A stretch of DNA of 5,444 nt from an uncultured Clostridia bacterium. Its GTDB lineage: Bacteria > Bacillota_A > Clostridia > TANB77 > CAG-508. The stretch's first letter is position 1. The number at the start of each line of letters is the position of its first letter. The stretch is from NCBI GenBank assembly GCA_944392525.1, contig CALXXB010000074.1:1-5444 (forward strand), read 5' to 3'. Below are positions 1 through 5,433 of the stretch, piece after piece. The notes under the pieces are model-generated. The model was not told the DNA's origin. It ran no database searches and worked only from the letters and a program-made list of their open reading frames with translations. The translations under genes and the position numbers were made by a program.

Positions 1-155
1 CTTAATACATCTTGAAATATATTTGTTCTCATATTTCCTATAGTTGCATCTTTATATACAGTTGGACCACATGAATATATTCTAACCTCTTTTTCATCTA
101 TTGGTTTAAAAAGTTCTTTTTTTCTTGTTAATGTATTACTAAAAAATATATCCAT
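1..155 (-). CDS. cysS: Cysteinyl-tRNA synthetase, N-terminal fragment (runs off the left edge)
   Basis: Only the first 51 codons are present; the gene continues beyond position 1. The product charges tRNA-Cys with cysteine in the cytoplasm using ATP. The translated start contains the family's N-terminal block NTLTRKKE (residues 7-14), a spacer of the expected length, and the signature CGPTVY (29-34), whose Cys29 is by family knowledge a ligand of the catalytic zinc. The class I HIGH-type motif follows as TIGN at 38-41, where most members have HIGN; the next residues ([10 protein letters not shown]) match the following helix. The ATG at 155-153 fits the family's usual N-terminus and has AAGGAGG four bases upstream, a short but workable spacing. 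It lies 63 bp after the PBP stop, with a perfect hairpin between. The assignment is strong despite the truncation. The catalytic KMSKS part is outside the window and cannot be checked. Confidence 0.92.
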   Translation of the reverse strand, partial: MDIFFSNTLTRKKELFKPIDEKEVRIYSCGPTVYKDATIGNMRTNIFQDVL

Positions 156-159
156 AATT

Positions 160-166
160 CCTCCTT
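160..166 (-). promoter_or_regulatory. Ribosome binding site of cysS
   Basis: AAGGAGG on the minus strand lies four bases before the cysS ATG. It starts only four bases after the foot of the 17-bp hairpin (171-208), so the hairpin leaves it exposed. Confidence 0.8.
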
Positions 167-170
167 CACT

Positions 171-208
171 TCTTATAAAATACCAAGATAACTTGGTATT
201 TTATAAGA
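171..208 (-). terminator. Perfect 17-bp stem-loop between the PBP gene and cysS; terminator-like but without a U-run
   Basis: Bases 171-187 are the exact reverse complement of 192-208, with a four-base loop (188-191). The stem is 17 bp without mismatch, with its few G-C pairs (ACCAAG/CTTGGT) next to the loop. It sits 10 bases after the PBP stop and ends four bases before the cysS ribosome binding site. On the transcribed (minus) side the sequence after the stem is AAGTGAAGG, so there is no U-tract and a classical intrinsic terminator is not supported. It may protect the 3' end of the upstream message, act as a processing site, or be a partial terminator. The structure is certain as sequence; the function is open. 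Confidence 0.5.
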
Positions 209-218
209 TTAATTTATT

Positions 219-2864
219 TTATTGTTGAATACTTCTACTTGTTCCTCCAGAAGTATTATTTCCAGTAGGTGTTTCTGGTTCCTCTGTTCCACCTGAGCCA
301 CTGCCTGGTGTTCCTCCTGAACCTTCTCCTCCTGTATTTCCTGTTGTTTCTGAATCATCTTCATCAGGTGGTTCTATTGGTCTTGTTATCGTATTGTTAG
401 TAGGTGTTTCTGGCTCTTCTGGTTCAACCACCTTAGGACTTGTGTGAATATCGCATGTTTCATATACTCTGCCTGTATCATCTGATACCTTTCTACCAAT
501 TGGCGTCCATAATTTTAATTGTTCTTTTGGTAACACTGCTCCATAATAATTTGTTGTTACTTCACAATACTCAGAACAATATTGTGTTGCTACTTTTTTT
601 GATTCAGAACATATTTGTTGACTTCCGTGTCCTTGACATTTTTCAGGTAAATGATTTGAAGCAAATATTTCTGTATAAGTATCTGTACATCCTGTTGTTG
701 CTAAACATCCTGTTGTTCTACATACAGTTTCTTCTACTATTCCATTTGGTCTTTCAAAAGTTGCATCTTCTAAATCTTTATGTATGTCAGTCATAATTGC
801 ATCCCAAATTTGTCCTGCTGGGTTTTGGCTAAATCCTCTTACTTCTTCATTGTTATCATATCCGAACCATGTTGCTGCTGCATAATATGGTGTAAATCCA
901 CAAAGCCATCTATCATTACTATTATCAGTTGTTCCTGTTTTAGCTGCTACATCCATTCCGGAAATTTTACAATATGTAGCCGTACCATTACTTGCAGTTA
1001 CTGGCTCCTCTGCAATACTCTTTGCAAGATATGCAGTTTGCTCTGAAAATACTCTTGTCTCTTCTTGATTTGGTGTTAATACTGTATTTCCATTTGAATC
1101 AACTACCTTTGTATAGAATGTTGGTGTTATATATACACCATCATTTGCAATTGTTCCATATGCTGCTGCCATTTCCAATGGACTAGCACCATGTGTCATA
1201 CCACCAATTGCTAAAGATAATACTTGGTCATCTTCTTCATCTATTGATTCTAACCCCATTTTTTGTAAATATTCTATTGATTTTTTTGGAGTTAATTCTT
1301 TCATTATTTTAACAGCTGGTATATTTCTAGATAATGCAATAAATTCTCTAATGCTTACTGAAGAATCTCCTTTTCCATTTCCATATTTATCATTATCATT
1401 TTTTGGTGTGTAATTTGAGCCAAAGTCTGTCTTTTCGTCCATATAACGTGTTGATGGTGTTATAACACCTTCTTCTAATGCAGGTACTACATCTGCTATC
1501 ATTTTTATAGATGAACCTGTTTGTTTTTTCATCTGAGTTGCTCTGTTCCATCCTGAAGCTTCTTTTTCTCCAAGTCCACCTGCTACTGCAACTACATTTC
1601 CTGTTTTATAATCTATAATTGCCATTCCTGATTGTGTATGGTCGTTAATTAAGTTTCCATCTTTGTCTTTGTCTCTTCCACTCTTAATATATTTATCTTT
1701 TTGATATTCTTCTTCTACTCTTGCTTGAATATCTTTATCAACTGTTGAGTATATTGTAAGACCACTACTATATACATAATTCTCTGCTATTTGTCTTGAG
1801 ACTCCTCTTTCTTCCATTACTTGGTTAATTACTTGTTCTAATACTGCATCTGTATGATAAGAGTAGTTTGATGATGTTGATACATCTCCCTTTGAGAAAT
1901 TCAATCCATTATCAACTTCTGCTACTGCATCATTATAATCTTGTTCTTCTTCAATAAATCCTAGCTCTTTCATTTTAGCTAATACTGTTTTTGTTCTATT
2001 CTTTATTTTTTCAGTATTATCAGTAGACTCATCAAATGGATTATATGCTGATGGTGAATTATTTATTCCTGCCATAAATGCACATTCTGCTAATGTTAAA
2101 TCTTTTGCACTCTTATTAAAGTAATATTCTGCACCTAATTCTACTCCGTGAAGATTTCCTTCTCCACCGACATATAAGATGTTCAAATATAACTCTAAAA
2201 TTTGGTCTTTAGATATCATTCTTTCTACTTGATACGCTTTTGCCCATTCTCTTATTTTTCTATATATACCTGCAAGACCGCTAGATTCATCATCTTTAGT
2301 TATGTTTTTAACAAGCTGTTGAGTTATAGTACTTCCACCATAACTTGAGCTTCCTCTAAATATTGTATTAAATACAGCTCCTGCTGTTCTTTTCCAGTCA
2401 ACTCCATGATGTGAATAAAATCTTTCATCCTCTATTGATACATATGCCTTTGGTAAATAATCAGACATTTCTTCTAATGATATAATTTTTCTTTTTTCAT
2501 CTCCACTAAGATTTGCGATTACCTCTCCATTTGCATCTACTATAACAGAGTTTGAAGCTGCTATTTCAAGTTCTTCTTTTGATATTTCAAAATCGTCTCC
2601 AAATAATCCAAAGAATATTCCTGCTACTATTCCTGCACCGATTACACATAATAGTAAAAATAATATAATTGCTATTTTAAGTGCTTTTTTTAGCTTAGGG
2701 TTCATTCCTTTTTTTCCGTTTTTCTTTTTCTTTACATTATTTTTTGTTCCACTATTTGTTTTTGATATATCTGCTCTTTTCTTCGCTGTTGGTCTTCTTC
2801 TATTCTTAGCACTAGAAGGCCTTTTTCTATCTTGACTACTTCTTCTATTACTACTATCTGGCAT
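219..2864 (-). CDS. Bifunctional class A penicillin-binding protein (peptidoglycan glycosyltransferase/transpeptidase, PBP1A type)
   Basis: This 881-residue membrane protein polymerises lipid II into glycan strands and cross-links the peptides outside the membrane. Residues 1-60 are a Lys/Arg/Ser-rich cytoplasmic tail, and one membrane helix spans about 61-88. The GT51 glycosyltransferase domain follows with EDERFYSHHG (145-154, catalytic Glu145), GGSTITQQLVKN (176-187), the Glu206 motif (202-228) and GVELGAEYYF (240-249). The transpeptidase domain has SSIK (451-454, nucleophile Ser451), SRN (512-514) and KTGT (642-645), so both active sites look intact. Residues 715-767 contain seven cysteines; the tail from about 814 is a Pro/Glu/Thr then Gly/Ser-rich low-complexity region. 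The ATG is preceded by AAGGAGG at seven bases. It lies 93 bp after the unknown gene and 63 bp before cysS. The class is certain; ponA, mrcA and pbpF cannot be told apart here. Confidence 0.96.
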   Translation of the reverse strand: MPDSSNRRSSQDRKRPSSAKNRRRPTAKKRADISKTNSGTKNNVKKKKNGKKGMNPKLKKALKIAIILFLLLCVIGAGIVAGIFFGLFGDDFEISKEELEIAASNSVIVDANGEVIANLSGDEKRKIISLEEMSDYLPKAYVSIEDERFYSHHGVDWKRTAGAVFNTIFRGSSSYGGSTITQQLVKNITKDDESSGLAGIYRKIREWAKAYQVERMISKDQILELYLNILYVGGEGNLHGVELGAEYYFNKSAKDLTLAECAFMAGINNSPSAYNPFDESTDNTEKIKNRTKTVLAKMKELGFIEEEQDYNDAVAEVDNGLNFSKGDVSTSSNYSYHTDAVLEQVINQVMEERGVSRQIAENYVYSSGLTIYSTVDKDIQARVEEEYQKDKYIKSGRDKDKDGNLINDHTQSGMAIIDYKTGNVVAVAGGLGEKEASGWNRATQMKKQTGSSIKMIADVVPALEEGVITPSTRYMDEKTDFGSNYTPKNDNDKYGNGKGDSSVSIREFIALSRNIPAVKIMKELTPKKSIEYLQKMGLESIDEEDDQVLSLAIGGMTHGASPLEMAAAYGTIANDGVYITPTFYTKVVDSNGNTVLTPNQEETRVFSEQTAYLAKSIAEEPVTASNGTATYCKISGMDVAAKTGTTDNSNDRWLCGFTPYYAAATWFGYDNNEEVRGFSQNPAGQIWDAIMTDIHKDLEDATFERPNGIVEETVCRTTGCLATTGCTDTYTEIFASNHLPEKCQGHGSQQICSESKKVATQYCSEYCEVTTNYYGAVLPKEQLKLWTPIGRKVSDDTGRVYETCDIHTSPKVVEPEEPETPTNNTITRPIEPPDEDDSETTGNTGGEGSGGTPGSGSGGTEEPETPTGNNTSGGTSRSIQQ
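264..421. repeat. Short internal repeat in the C-terminal tail of the PBP gene (copies at 264-286 and 399-421)
   Basis: A 23-base segment occurs twice with about three mismatches, at 264-286 and 399-421. Both copies encode EEPETPT, at residues 816-822 and 861-867 of the PBP, on either side of the Gly/Ser-rich segment. This looks like a small duplication within a disordered extracellular tail, of the kind that drifts in length between strains. Confidence 0.6.
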
Positions 2865-2871
2865 TTTCTTA

Positions 2872-2878
2872 CCTCCTT
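2872..2878 (-). promoter_or_regulatory. Ribosome binding site of the PBP gene
   Basis: A full AAGGAGG lies seven bases before the ATG at 2864-2862. This near-ideal spacing fixes the start and gives the protein its long basic cytoplasmic tail. Confidence 0.85.
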
Positions 2879-2905
2879 GCCAACTTTAAAAATTTCGACA
2901 AATAC

Positions 2906-2934
2906 ATTATATTATATTTTAGAAAAAAAGAAAA
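2906..2934 (-). promoter_or_regulatory. Possible promoter of the PBP gene
   Basis: The 93-bp gap holds two overlapping perfect -10 hexamers TATAAT on the minus strand, at 2911-2906 and 2916-2911. The best -35 candidate at 17 bp from the first is TTTTCT (2934-2929), which matches TTGACA at only three of six positions, and no TGn extension is visible. In such AT-rich DNA a TATAAT can occur by chance, so this is a weak call. If real, the PBP gene is transcribed independently of truB. Confidence 0.3.
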
Positions 2935-2957
2935 GCTTTTTATAAAATTTTAAGAAA

Positions 2958-3809
2958 TTAGAAAGATGTTCTTTTTCCTATTAATTTTTTTATCTTTACC
3001 TTATCTCTATTTATCTTCCTTTCTATAAATTCATATGGTTGTTTTTTATAGAGTAAAGATTCATATATATCTTTTTGAAAATATAATTTATTTTTATCAT
3101 AGTCAAATTCTTCAAAATTTTCAAAAGAAATTTCATAATCATTTATATTTATTCCGTTAAATCTTTTTTTATTGATATCAACATTCCCACATAAATTAAC
3201 AACTATTGCTTCATCTGGAATACTATATTTATTTATCTCTCCAGTTGTAAAGTCTACATTTAAAATAATTTTTGATCTCATTAGACTTTTTTTCTTATTA
3301 TTCGTTATAGTTATCATTGTTCCATCTTTTTCTAATATATCTTTTTCTAACTTTCTGAATTTTCCAGCATTAGTTGTTACTATATTAACACTTTTATATG
3401 TCCTTATGATGTTTTTTATGTTTTCAATTATATAATCACTATCGTTTTTATTTACCAAAATACTAACATTTATTTCTTCTTTTTTTAGATTTTCCTTTTC
3501 TATAATATAATCTAATACTTTATTTGATAAAATAGAAAACAACCATTTTCCATCTACTATATTTATTGAACAATCTTCCAAATTATTTACAAAGTTTTCT
3601 TGTGTTTTTAGATACTTACTTAAAACTACAGATTTACATCTTGTTTTGTCTAAAATCTTTTTTATTCTTTTTACTAGTATAACCACTCTTTTATTATCGA
3701 TAGATTCTCCGCAACTTATAGGTAATATTATTTTATCATCAATTATCTCTACTAGATTAAATATTCTTGCTATTAAAACAGGCTTGTCAGTTTCTTGAAT
3801 ATAATACAA
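2958..3809 (-). CDS. Unrecognised protein with Rossmann-like alternating strand-helix pattern, probable TTG start
   Basis: I do not recognise this family. The open frame extends to a GTG at 3818, but AAGGAG (3823-3818) overlaps that codon, so it cannot serve it. TTG at 3809-3807 lies eight bases after the same site and is the likelier start, giving 283 residues. No signal peptide or membrane helix is evident; the C-terminus is lysine/arginine-rich (about 257-283). The middle alternates hydrophobic strands and amphipathic helices: NVSILVN, a helix ending IIRTY, SVNIVTTN, a helix FRKLEKDILEKDG, then TMITITNN, KIILNVDF and AIVVNLCGN (about residues 114-209). This resembles a Rossmann-like fold, perhaps nucleotide-binding, but there is no clear GxGxxG loop. 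It lies 58 bp after truB and 93 bp before the PBP gene. Clean length, good SD and ordinary clostridial composition argue for a real gene. Confidence 0.75.
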   Translation of the reverse strand: MYYIQETDKPVLIARIFNLVEIIDDKIILPISCGESIDNKRVVILVKRIKKILDKTRCKSVVLSKYLKTQENFVNNLEDCSINIVDGKWLFSILSNKVLDYIIEKENLKKEEINVSILVNKNDSDYIIENIKNIIRTYKSVNIVTTNAGKFRKLEKDILEKDGTMITITNNKKKSLMRSKIILNVDFTTGEINKYSIPDEAIVVNLCGNVDINKKRFNGININDYEISFENFEEFDYDKNKLYFQKDIYESLLYKKQPYEFIERKINRDKVKIKKLIGKRTSF

Positions 3810-3858
3810 AAAAATCACTCCTTAAATATTTTTATTTAAATATATGTGAGTGATTTTT
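3810..3858 (-). terminator. Hairpin after truB with a T-run, overlapping the start of the next gene
   Basis: Bases 3848-3858 and 3810-3820 form a perfect 11-bp stem. Inside it, 3833-3839 pairs with 3822-3828 (7 bp) around a four-base loop, with an eight-to-nine-base internal asymmetry between the stems. On the minus strand the downstream arm ends in seven consecutive T (3814-3808). Stem plus T-run, starting 10 bases after the truB stop, is the layout of an intrinsic terminator, although the stem is AT-rich. The downstream arm also contains AAGGAG and abuts the TTG start of the unknown gene, so the same element may instead, or also, gate translation of that gene. Confidence 0.55.
3818..3823 (-). 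promoter_or_regulatory. Ribosome binding site that decides the TTG start of the unknown gene
   Basis: AAGGAG on the minus strand ends inside the GTG at 3818-3816, leaving no spacing to it, but lies eight bases before TTG at 3809-3807. It is buried in the downstream arm of the 3810-3858 hairpin. Confidence 0.65.
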
Positions 3859-3867
3859 AATATATAA

Positions 3868-4728
3868 CTATAAAACTATATCTCTTTTTAAGAATTTATT
3901 TTTTACTACTCCTAGGCCTATAAATTTTCCTAAATTATAAATTCTATAAACTCCATCTATATTTTCATAACTTAATTTAACACCATTCAAAAATAATAGT
4001 AATTTTTTAGAATCTAATTCTATTTTTCCTTTATCTTTAAATAATTCTTCAACAGTTATTATATTTCTTTCTATAACTTCTCTATCTGTACTATCATTTA
4101 CAACAATTGAATTCTTTATACTAAAATCTCCAACCTTTATCCTCTCTAGTCCTGACATATAGCCTATTGTCCCCATTTTTTTAGCAATATCTGTGCACAA
4201 ACTTCTTATATACGTTCCTTTTGAACAACTTACTTTAAATTCTATTTCTTGACTTAACTTATTTATTCCTATTAATTCTATATTATATATTTCTATTTCT
4301 CTTTTAGGAACTTCTACTTTTTCTCCTCTTCTTGCATATTCATATAGTTTTTTCCCAGCGACTTTTATTGCTGAATACATTGGTGGTTCTTGTTCTTGTT
4401 TTCCTATAAAACTACTAAGTGTTTTTTCTACATTAGATTTTTCTAGAATACTACTATCTACTTCTTTTTCTTCCAATACCTTTCCTTCTGCATCCATTGT
4501 ATCTGTATAAACACCTAATTTTAATGATACTTGATATTCTTTATCATGATTTATTAAATATTTTGAACACAAAGTTCCCTTACCAATTAATAATGGCAAT
4601 ACTCCTGTTGCTAAAGGGTCTAATGTTCCTGTATGACCTACTTTTTCCTTTACAATCCACCTTACTTTATTTACTACATCATGTGATGTACAACCTTTTG
4701 GTTTATTTACTACTATTATTCCATCCAT
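3868..4728 (-). CDS. truB: tRNA pseudouridine-55 synthase TruB
   Basis: The 286-residue cytoplasmic enzyme isomerises U55 to pseudouridine in the T-loop of tRNAs. The N-terminal block GIIVVNKPKGCTSHDVV (3-19) and the catalytic motif GHTGTLDPLATGVLPLLIG (31-49) are textbook, with nucleophile Asp37. Further conserved blocks are KEYQVSLKLGVYTDTMDAEG (63-82), QEPPMYSAIKVAGKKLYEYAR (113-133) and CSKGTYIRSLCTDI (168-181). The C-terminal part, about 225-286, is short and consistent with the small PUA-like tail of bacterial TruB. The ATG has AGGAG at seven bases and follows its own extended -10 promoter. The usual neighbours rbfA and ribF are absent: upstream is an IS element, downstream an unknown gene. 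No damage is visible. Confidence 0.97.
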   Translation of the reverse strand: MDGIIVVNKPKGCTSHDVVNKVRWIVKEKVGHTGTLDPLATGVLPLLIGKGTLCSKYLINHDKEYQVSLKLGVYTDTMDAEGKVLEEKEVDSSILEKSNVEKTLSSFIGKQEQEPPMYSAIKVAGKKLYEYARRGEKVEVPKREIEIYNIELIGINKLSQEIEFKVSCSKGTYIRSLCTDIAKKMGTIGYMSGLERIKVGDFSIKNSIVVNDSTDREVIERNIITVEELFKDKGKIELDSKKLLLFLNGVKLSYENIDGVYRIYNLGKFIGLGVVKNKFLKRDIVL

Positions 4729-4735
4729 AATATAT

Positions 4736-4740
4736 CTCCT
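4736..4740 (-). promoter_or_regulatory. Ribosome binding site of truB
   Basis: AGGAG lies seven bases before the ATG at 4728-4726 and supports that start, which also matches the family's short N-terminus. Confidence 0.8.
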
Positions 4741-4758
4741 AAATATTTTATAGATAAT

Positions 4759-4787
4759 ATTTTAGCACAAATAAACATAAAAATCAA
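4759..4787 (-). promoter_or_regulatory. Extended -10 promoter of truB
   Basis: On the minus strand TTGATT (4787-4782) is followed by exactly 17 bases and TAAAAT (4764-4759), preceded by TGC, the extended -10 signature. Matches are four of six for the -35 and five of six for the -10. The predicted transcription start near 4752 leaves a leader of only about 24 bases, enough for the ribosome binding site and no riboswitch. The -35 box lies within about 10 bases of the presumed right end of the neighbouring IS. Confidence 0.65.
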
Positions 4788-4800
4788 AAAAGAGAATCAT

Positions 4801-4823
4801 AACCACGTGTAAAACGCGTGGTT
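4801..4823. repeat. Right-end palindrome of the IS element
   Basis: Bases 4801-4809 pair with 4815-4823 around a five-base loop (TAAAA). Eight Watson-Crick pairs are joined by one G-T wobble that exists only on the plus strand; the minus strand has a C-A mismatch there. TnpA enzymes of this family bind such a subterminal hairpin in single-stranded DNA and cut a few bases outside it. The position between tnpA and the truB promoter fits the right end. It is a weak candidate for terminating tnpA, because the T-rich stretch begins about nine bases too late. Confidence 0.65.
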
Positions 4824-4891
4824 TGAACAAGCCCTAGAAGGGCATATAACATTGCCAGCGCCTAAATGACGCTGGCTTTCACTTCGTTCAA
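4823..4891 (-). other. Multi-hairpin 3' region of the IS element, possible structured RNA or DNA
   Basis: Two further hairpins lie between the tnpA stop and the right-end palindrome: 4854-4860 with 4870-4876 (7 bp, nine-base loop) and 4831-4835 with 4839-4843 (5 bp, three-base loop). A 6-bp outer stem (4823-4828 with 4886-4891) could close both into a branched fold, though it competes at base 4823 with the end palindrome. The stretch is markedly richer in G and C than the genes around it. There is no open frame. It may be the tnpA 3' UTR, a recognition structure, or a small RNA; none of these is shown. Confidence 0.4.
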
Positions 4892-5403
4892 GCCTTGACG
4901 TAATGACTACTTTCGCCAACCCTTAAAAGGGTTATGATATTCTCTCTTTGTTAATTTATCTTCTAGCATATCTTCTTTTTCTTGCTCTCTTATATATTTT
5001 CTTATTGTTGCTTCATTTAATCCTACTGTACTTACATAATATCCTGTTGCCCAAAAATTACTATTTCCAAATTTATATCTTAAATTTGCGTGTTTGGCAA
5101 ATATCATCATTGCACTCTTTCCTTTTAAATACCCCATAAAACTTGATATCTCTTGTTTTGGTGGTATTGATAATAGCAAATGCACATGGTCTGGCATCAT
5201 ATGTCCTTCTATGATTTCTACCCCTTTCCACTTACATAAATCTTTTATATATCCTTGTATATCTTCTCTTAACTTATAATATATTATCTTTCTTCTATAT
5301 TTCGGTATGAATACTATATGATATTTGCAATTCCATTTACTATGTGATAAACTGTTTGCCATAAGGCATCTCTCCTTTCTATGATATTTTTATAGGCTTG
5401 AAC
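4886..5403. repeat. 10-bp inverted repeat flanking tnpA (4886-4895 and 5394-5403)
   Basis: GTTCAAGCCT at 4886-4895 is the exact reverse complement of AGGCTTGAAC at 5394-5403. One copy lies 11 bases beyond the tnpA stop, the other at the predicted 5' end of its transcript. A related 9-base sequence (8 of 9 matching the leader copy in the same orientation) lies at 4820-4828, next to the right-end palindrome. Confidence 0.55.
4907..5362 (-). CDS. tnpA: IS200/IS605-family Y1 (HUH) transposase TnpA
   Basis: The 151-residue protein is full length for the family. It is an HUH single-strand endonuclease that cuts and rejoins the element's ends through a covalent 5'-phosphotyrosine link, acting as a dimer. 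The N-terminal block KYHIVFIPKYRRKII (13-27) is typical. The metal-binding HUH motif is His59-Val60-His61 within MPDHVHLLLSIPP, and the catalytic tyrosine is Tyr123 in the helix IRKYIREQ (120-127), preceded by the conserved FWATGYYVSTVG (103-114). No frameshift or missing catalytic residue is seen. The ATG has AAGGAG nine bases upstream, inside the arm of a long inverted repeat. Its last codons contain a small palindrome (4918-4933). No tnpB follows. Low expression is likely, given the leader structure. Confidence 0.96.
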   Translation of the reverse strand: MANSLSHSKWNCKYHIVFIPKYRRKIIYYKLREDIQGYIKDLCKWKGVEIIEGHMMPDHVHLLLSIPPKQEISSFMGYLKGKSAMMIFAKHANLRYKFGNSNFWATGYYVSTVGLNEATIRKYIREQEKEDMLEDKLTKREYHNPFKGWRK

Positions 5404-5433
5404 ACCCATATTATATCATATAAGAGATGCCTT
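5363..5433 (-). promoter_or_regulatory. Fold-back leader of tnpA: inverted repeat that buries the ribosome binding site
   Basis: Bases 5363-5373 are the exact reverse complement of 5423-5433 (11 bp), and inside them 5380-5387 pairs with 5413-5420 (8 bp). The inner-arm side carries AAGGAG (5377-5372), the tnpA ribosome binding site, at or next to the stem. A transcript entering from outside the element would contain both arms and fold, hiding the site. A transcript from the element's own promoter would start near 5403 and lack the upstream arms. Fold-back inhibition of read-through transcripts is established for IS10, and leader structures limiting tnpA translation are known for IS200; its operation here is inferred. 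Confidence 0.65.
5410..5418 (-). promoter_or_regulatory. Extended -10 promoter of tnpA
   Basis: A perfect TATAAT (5415-5410) is preceded by TGA, giving the extended TGnTATAAT form. The -35 position at 17 bp reads ATAGAA and is poor, which an extended -10 can tolerate. The predicted start near 5403 lies within the loop side of the leader inverted repeat. Confidence 0.5.

Noticed and set aside
156..218. T-box riboswitch before cysS
   Set aside because: T-boxes often control aminoacyl-tRNA synthetase genes in Firmicutes, but only 63 bases separate the PBP stop from the cysS start, far too few for a T-box, and the single hairpin there lacks its features.
440..1186. Plus-strand open frames at 440-796, 780-1046 and 992-1186
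   Set aside because: They lie opposite the PBP gene, overlap each other, are rich in Leu/Ile/His as expected from antisense codons, and have no convincing ribosome binding sites.
2904..2957. Intrinsic terminator after the unknown gene
   Set aside because: There is a short AAAAGCTTTT palindrome and a T-rich run on the minus strand, but the palindrome leaves no loop and no stable stem precedes the T-run.
3172..3435. Plus-strand 87-residue hydrophobic open frame
   Set aside because: It is antisense to the unknown gene; its hydrophobicity follows from reading Lys/Asn/Glu-rich codons in reverse, and the minus frame is longer with a good SD.
4801..4906. tnpB fragment or omega-RNA guide at the IS right end
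   Set aside because: No TnpB-like coding remnant is visible in any frame of this short stretch, and TnpA-only IS200 elements do not carry one; kept only as a structured region of unknown role.
4918..4933. Palindrome AACCCTTAAAAGGGTT as a terminator of tnpA
   Set aside because: It lies within the last codons of tnpA, has only a two-base loop if fully paired, and is not followed by a T-run.
4497..5279. Plus-strand open frames opposite truB and tnpA (4497-4730, 4948-5139, 5094-5279)
   Set aside because: Both minus-strand genes are certain by motif, and these frames are low-complexity shadows of them.
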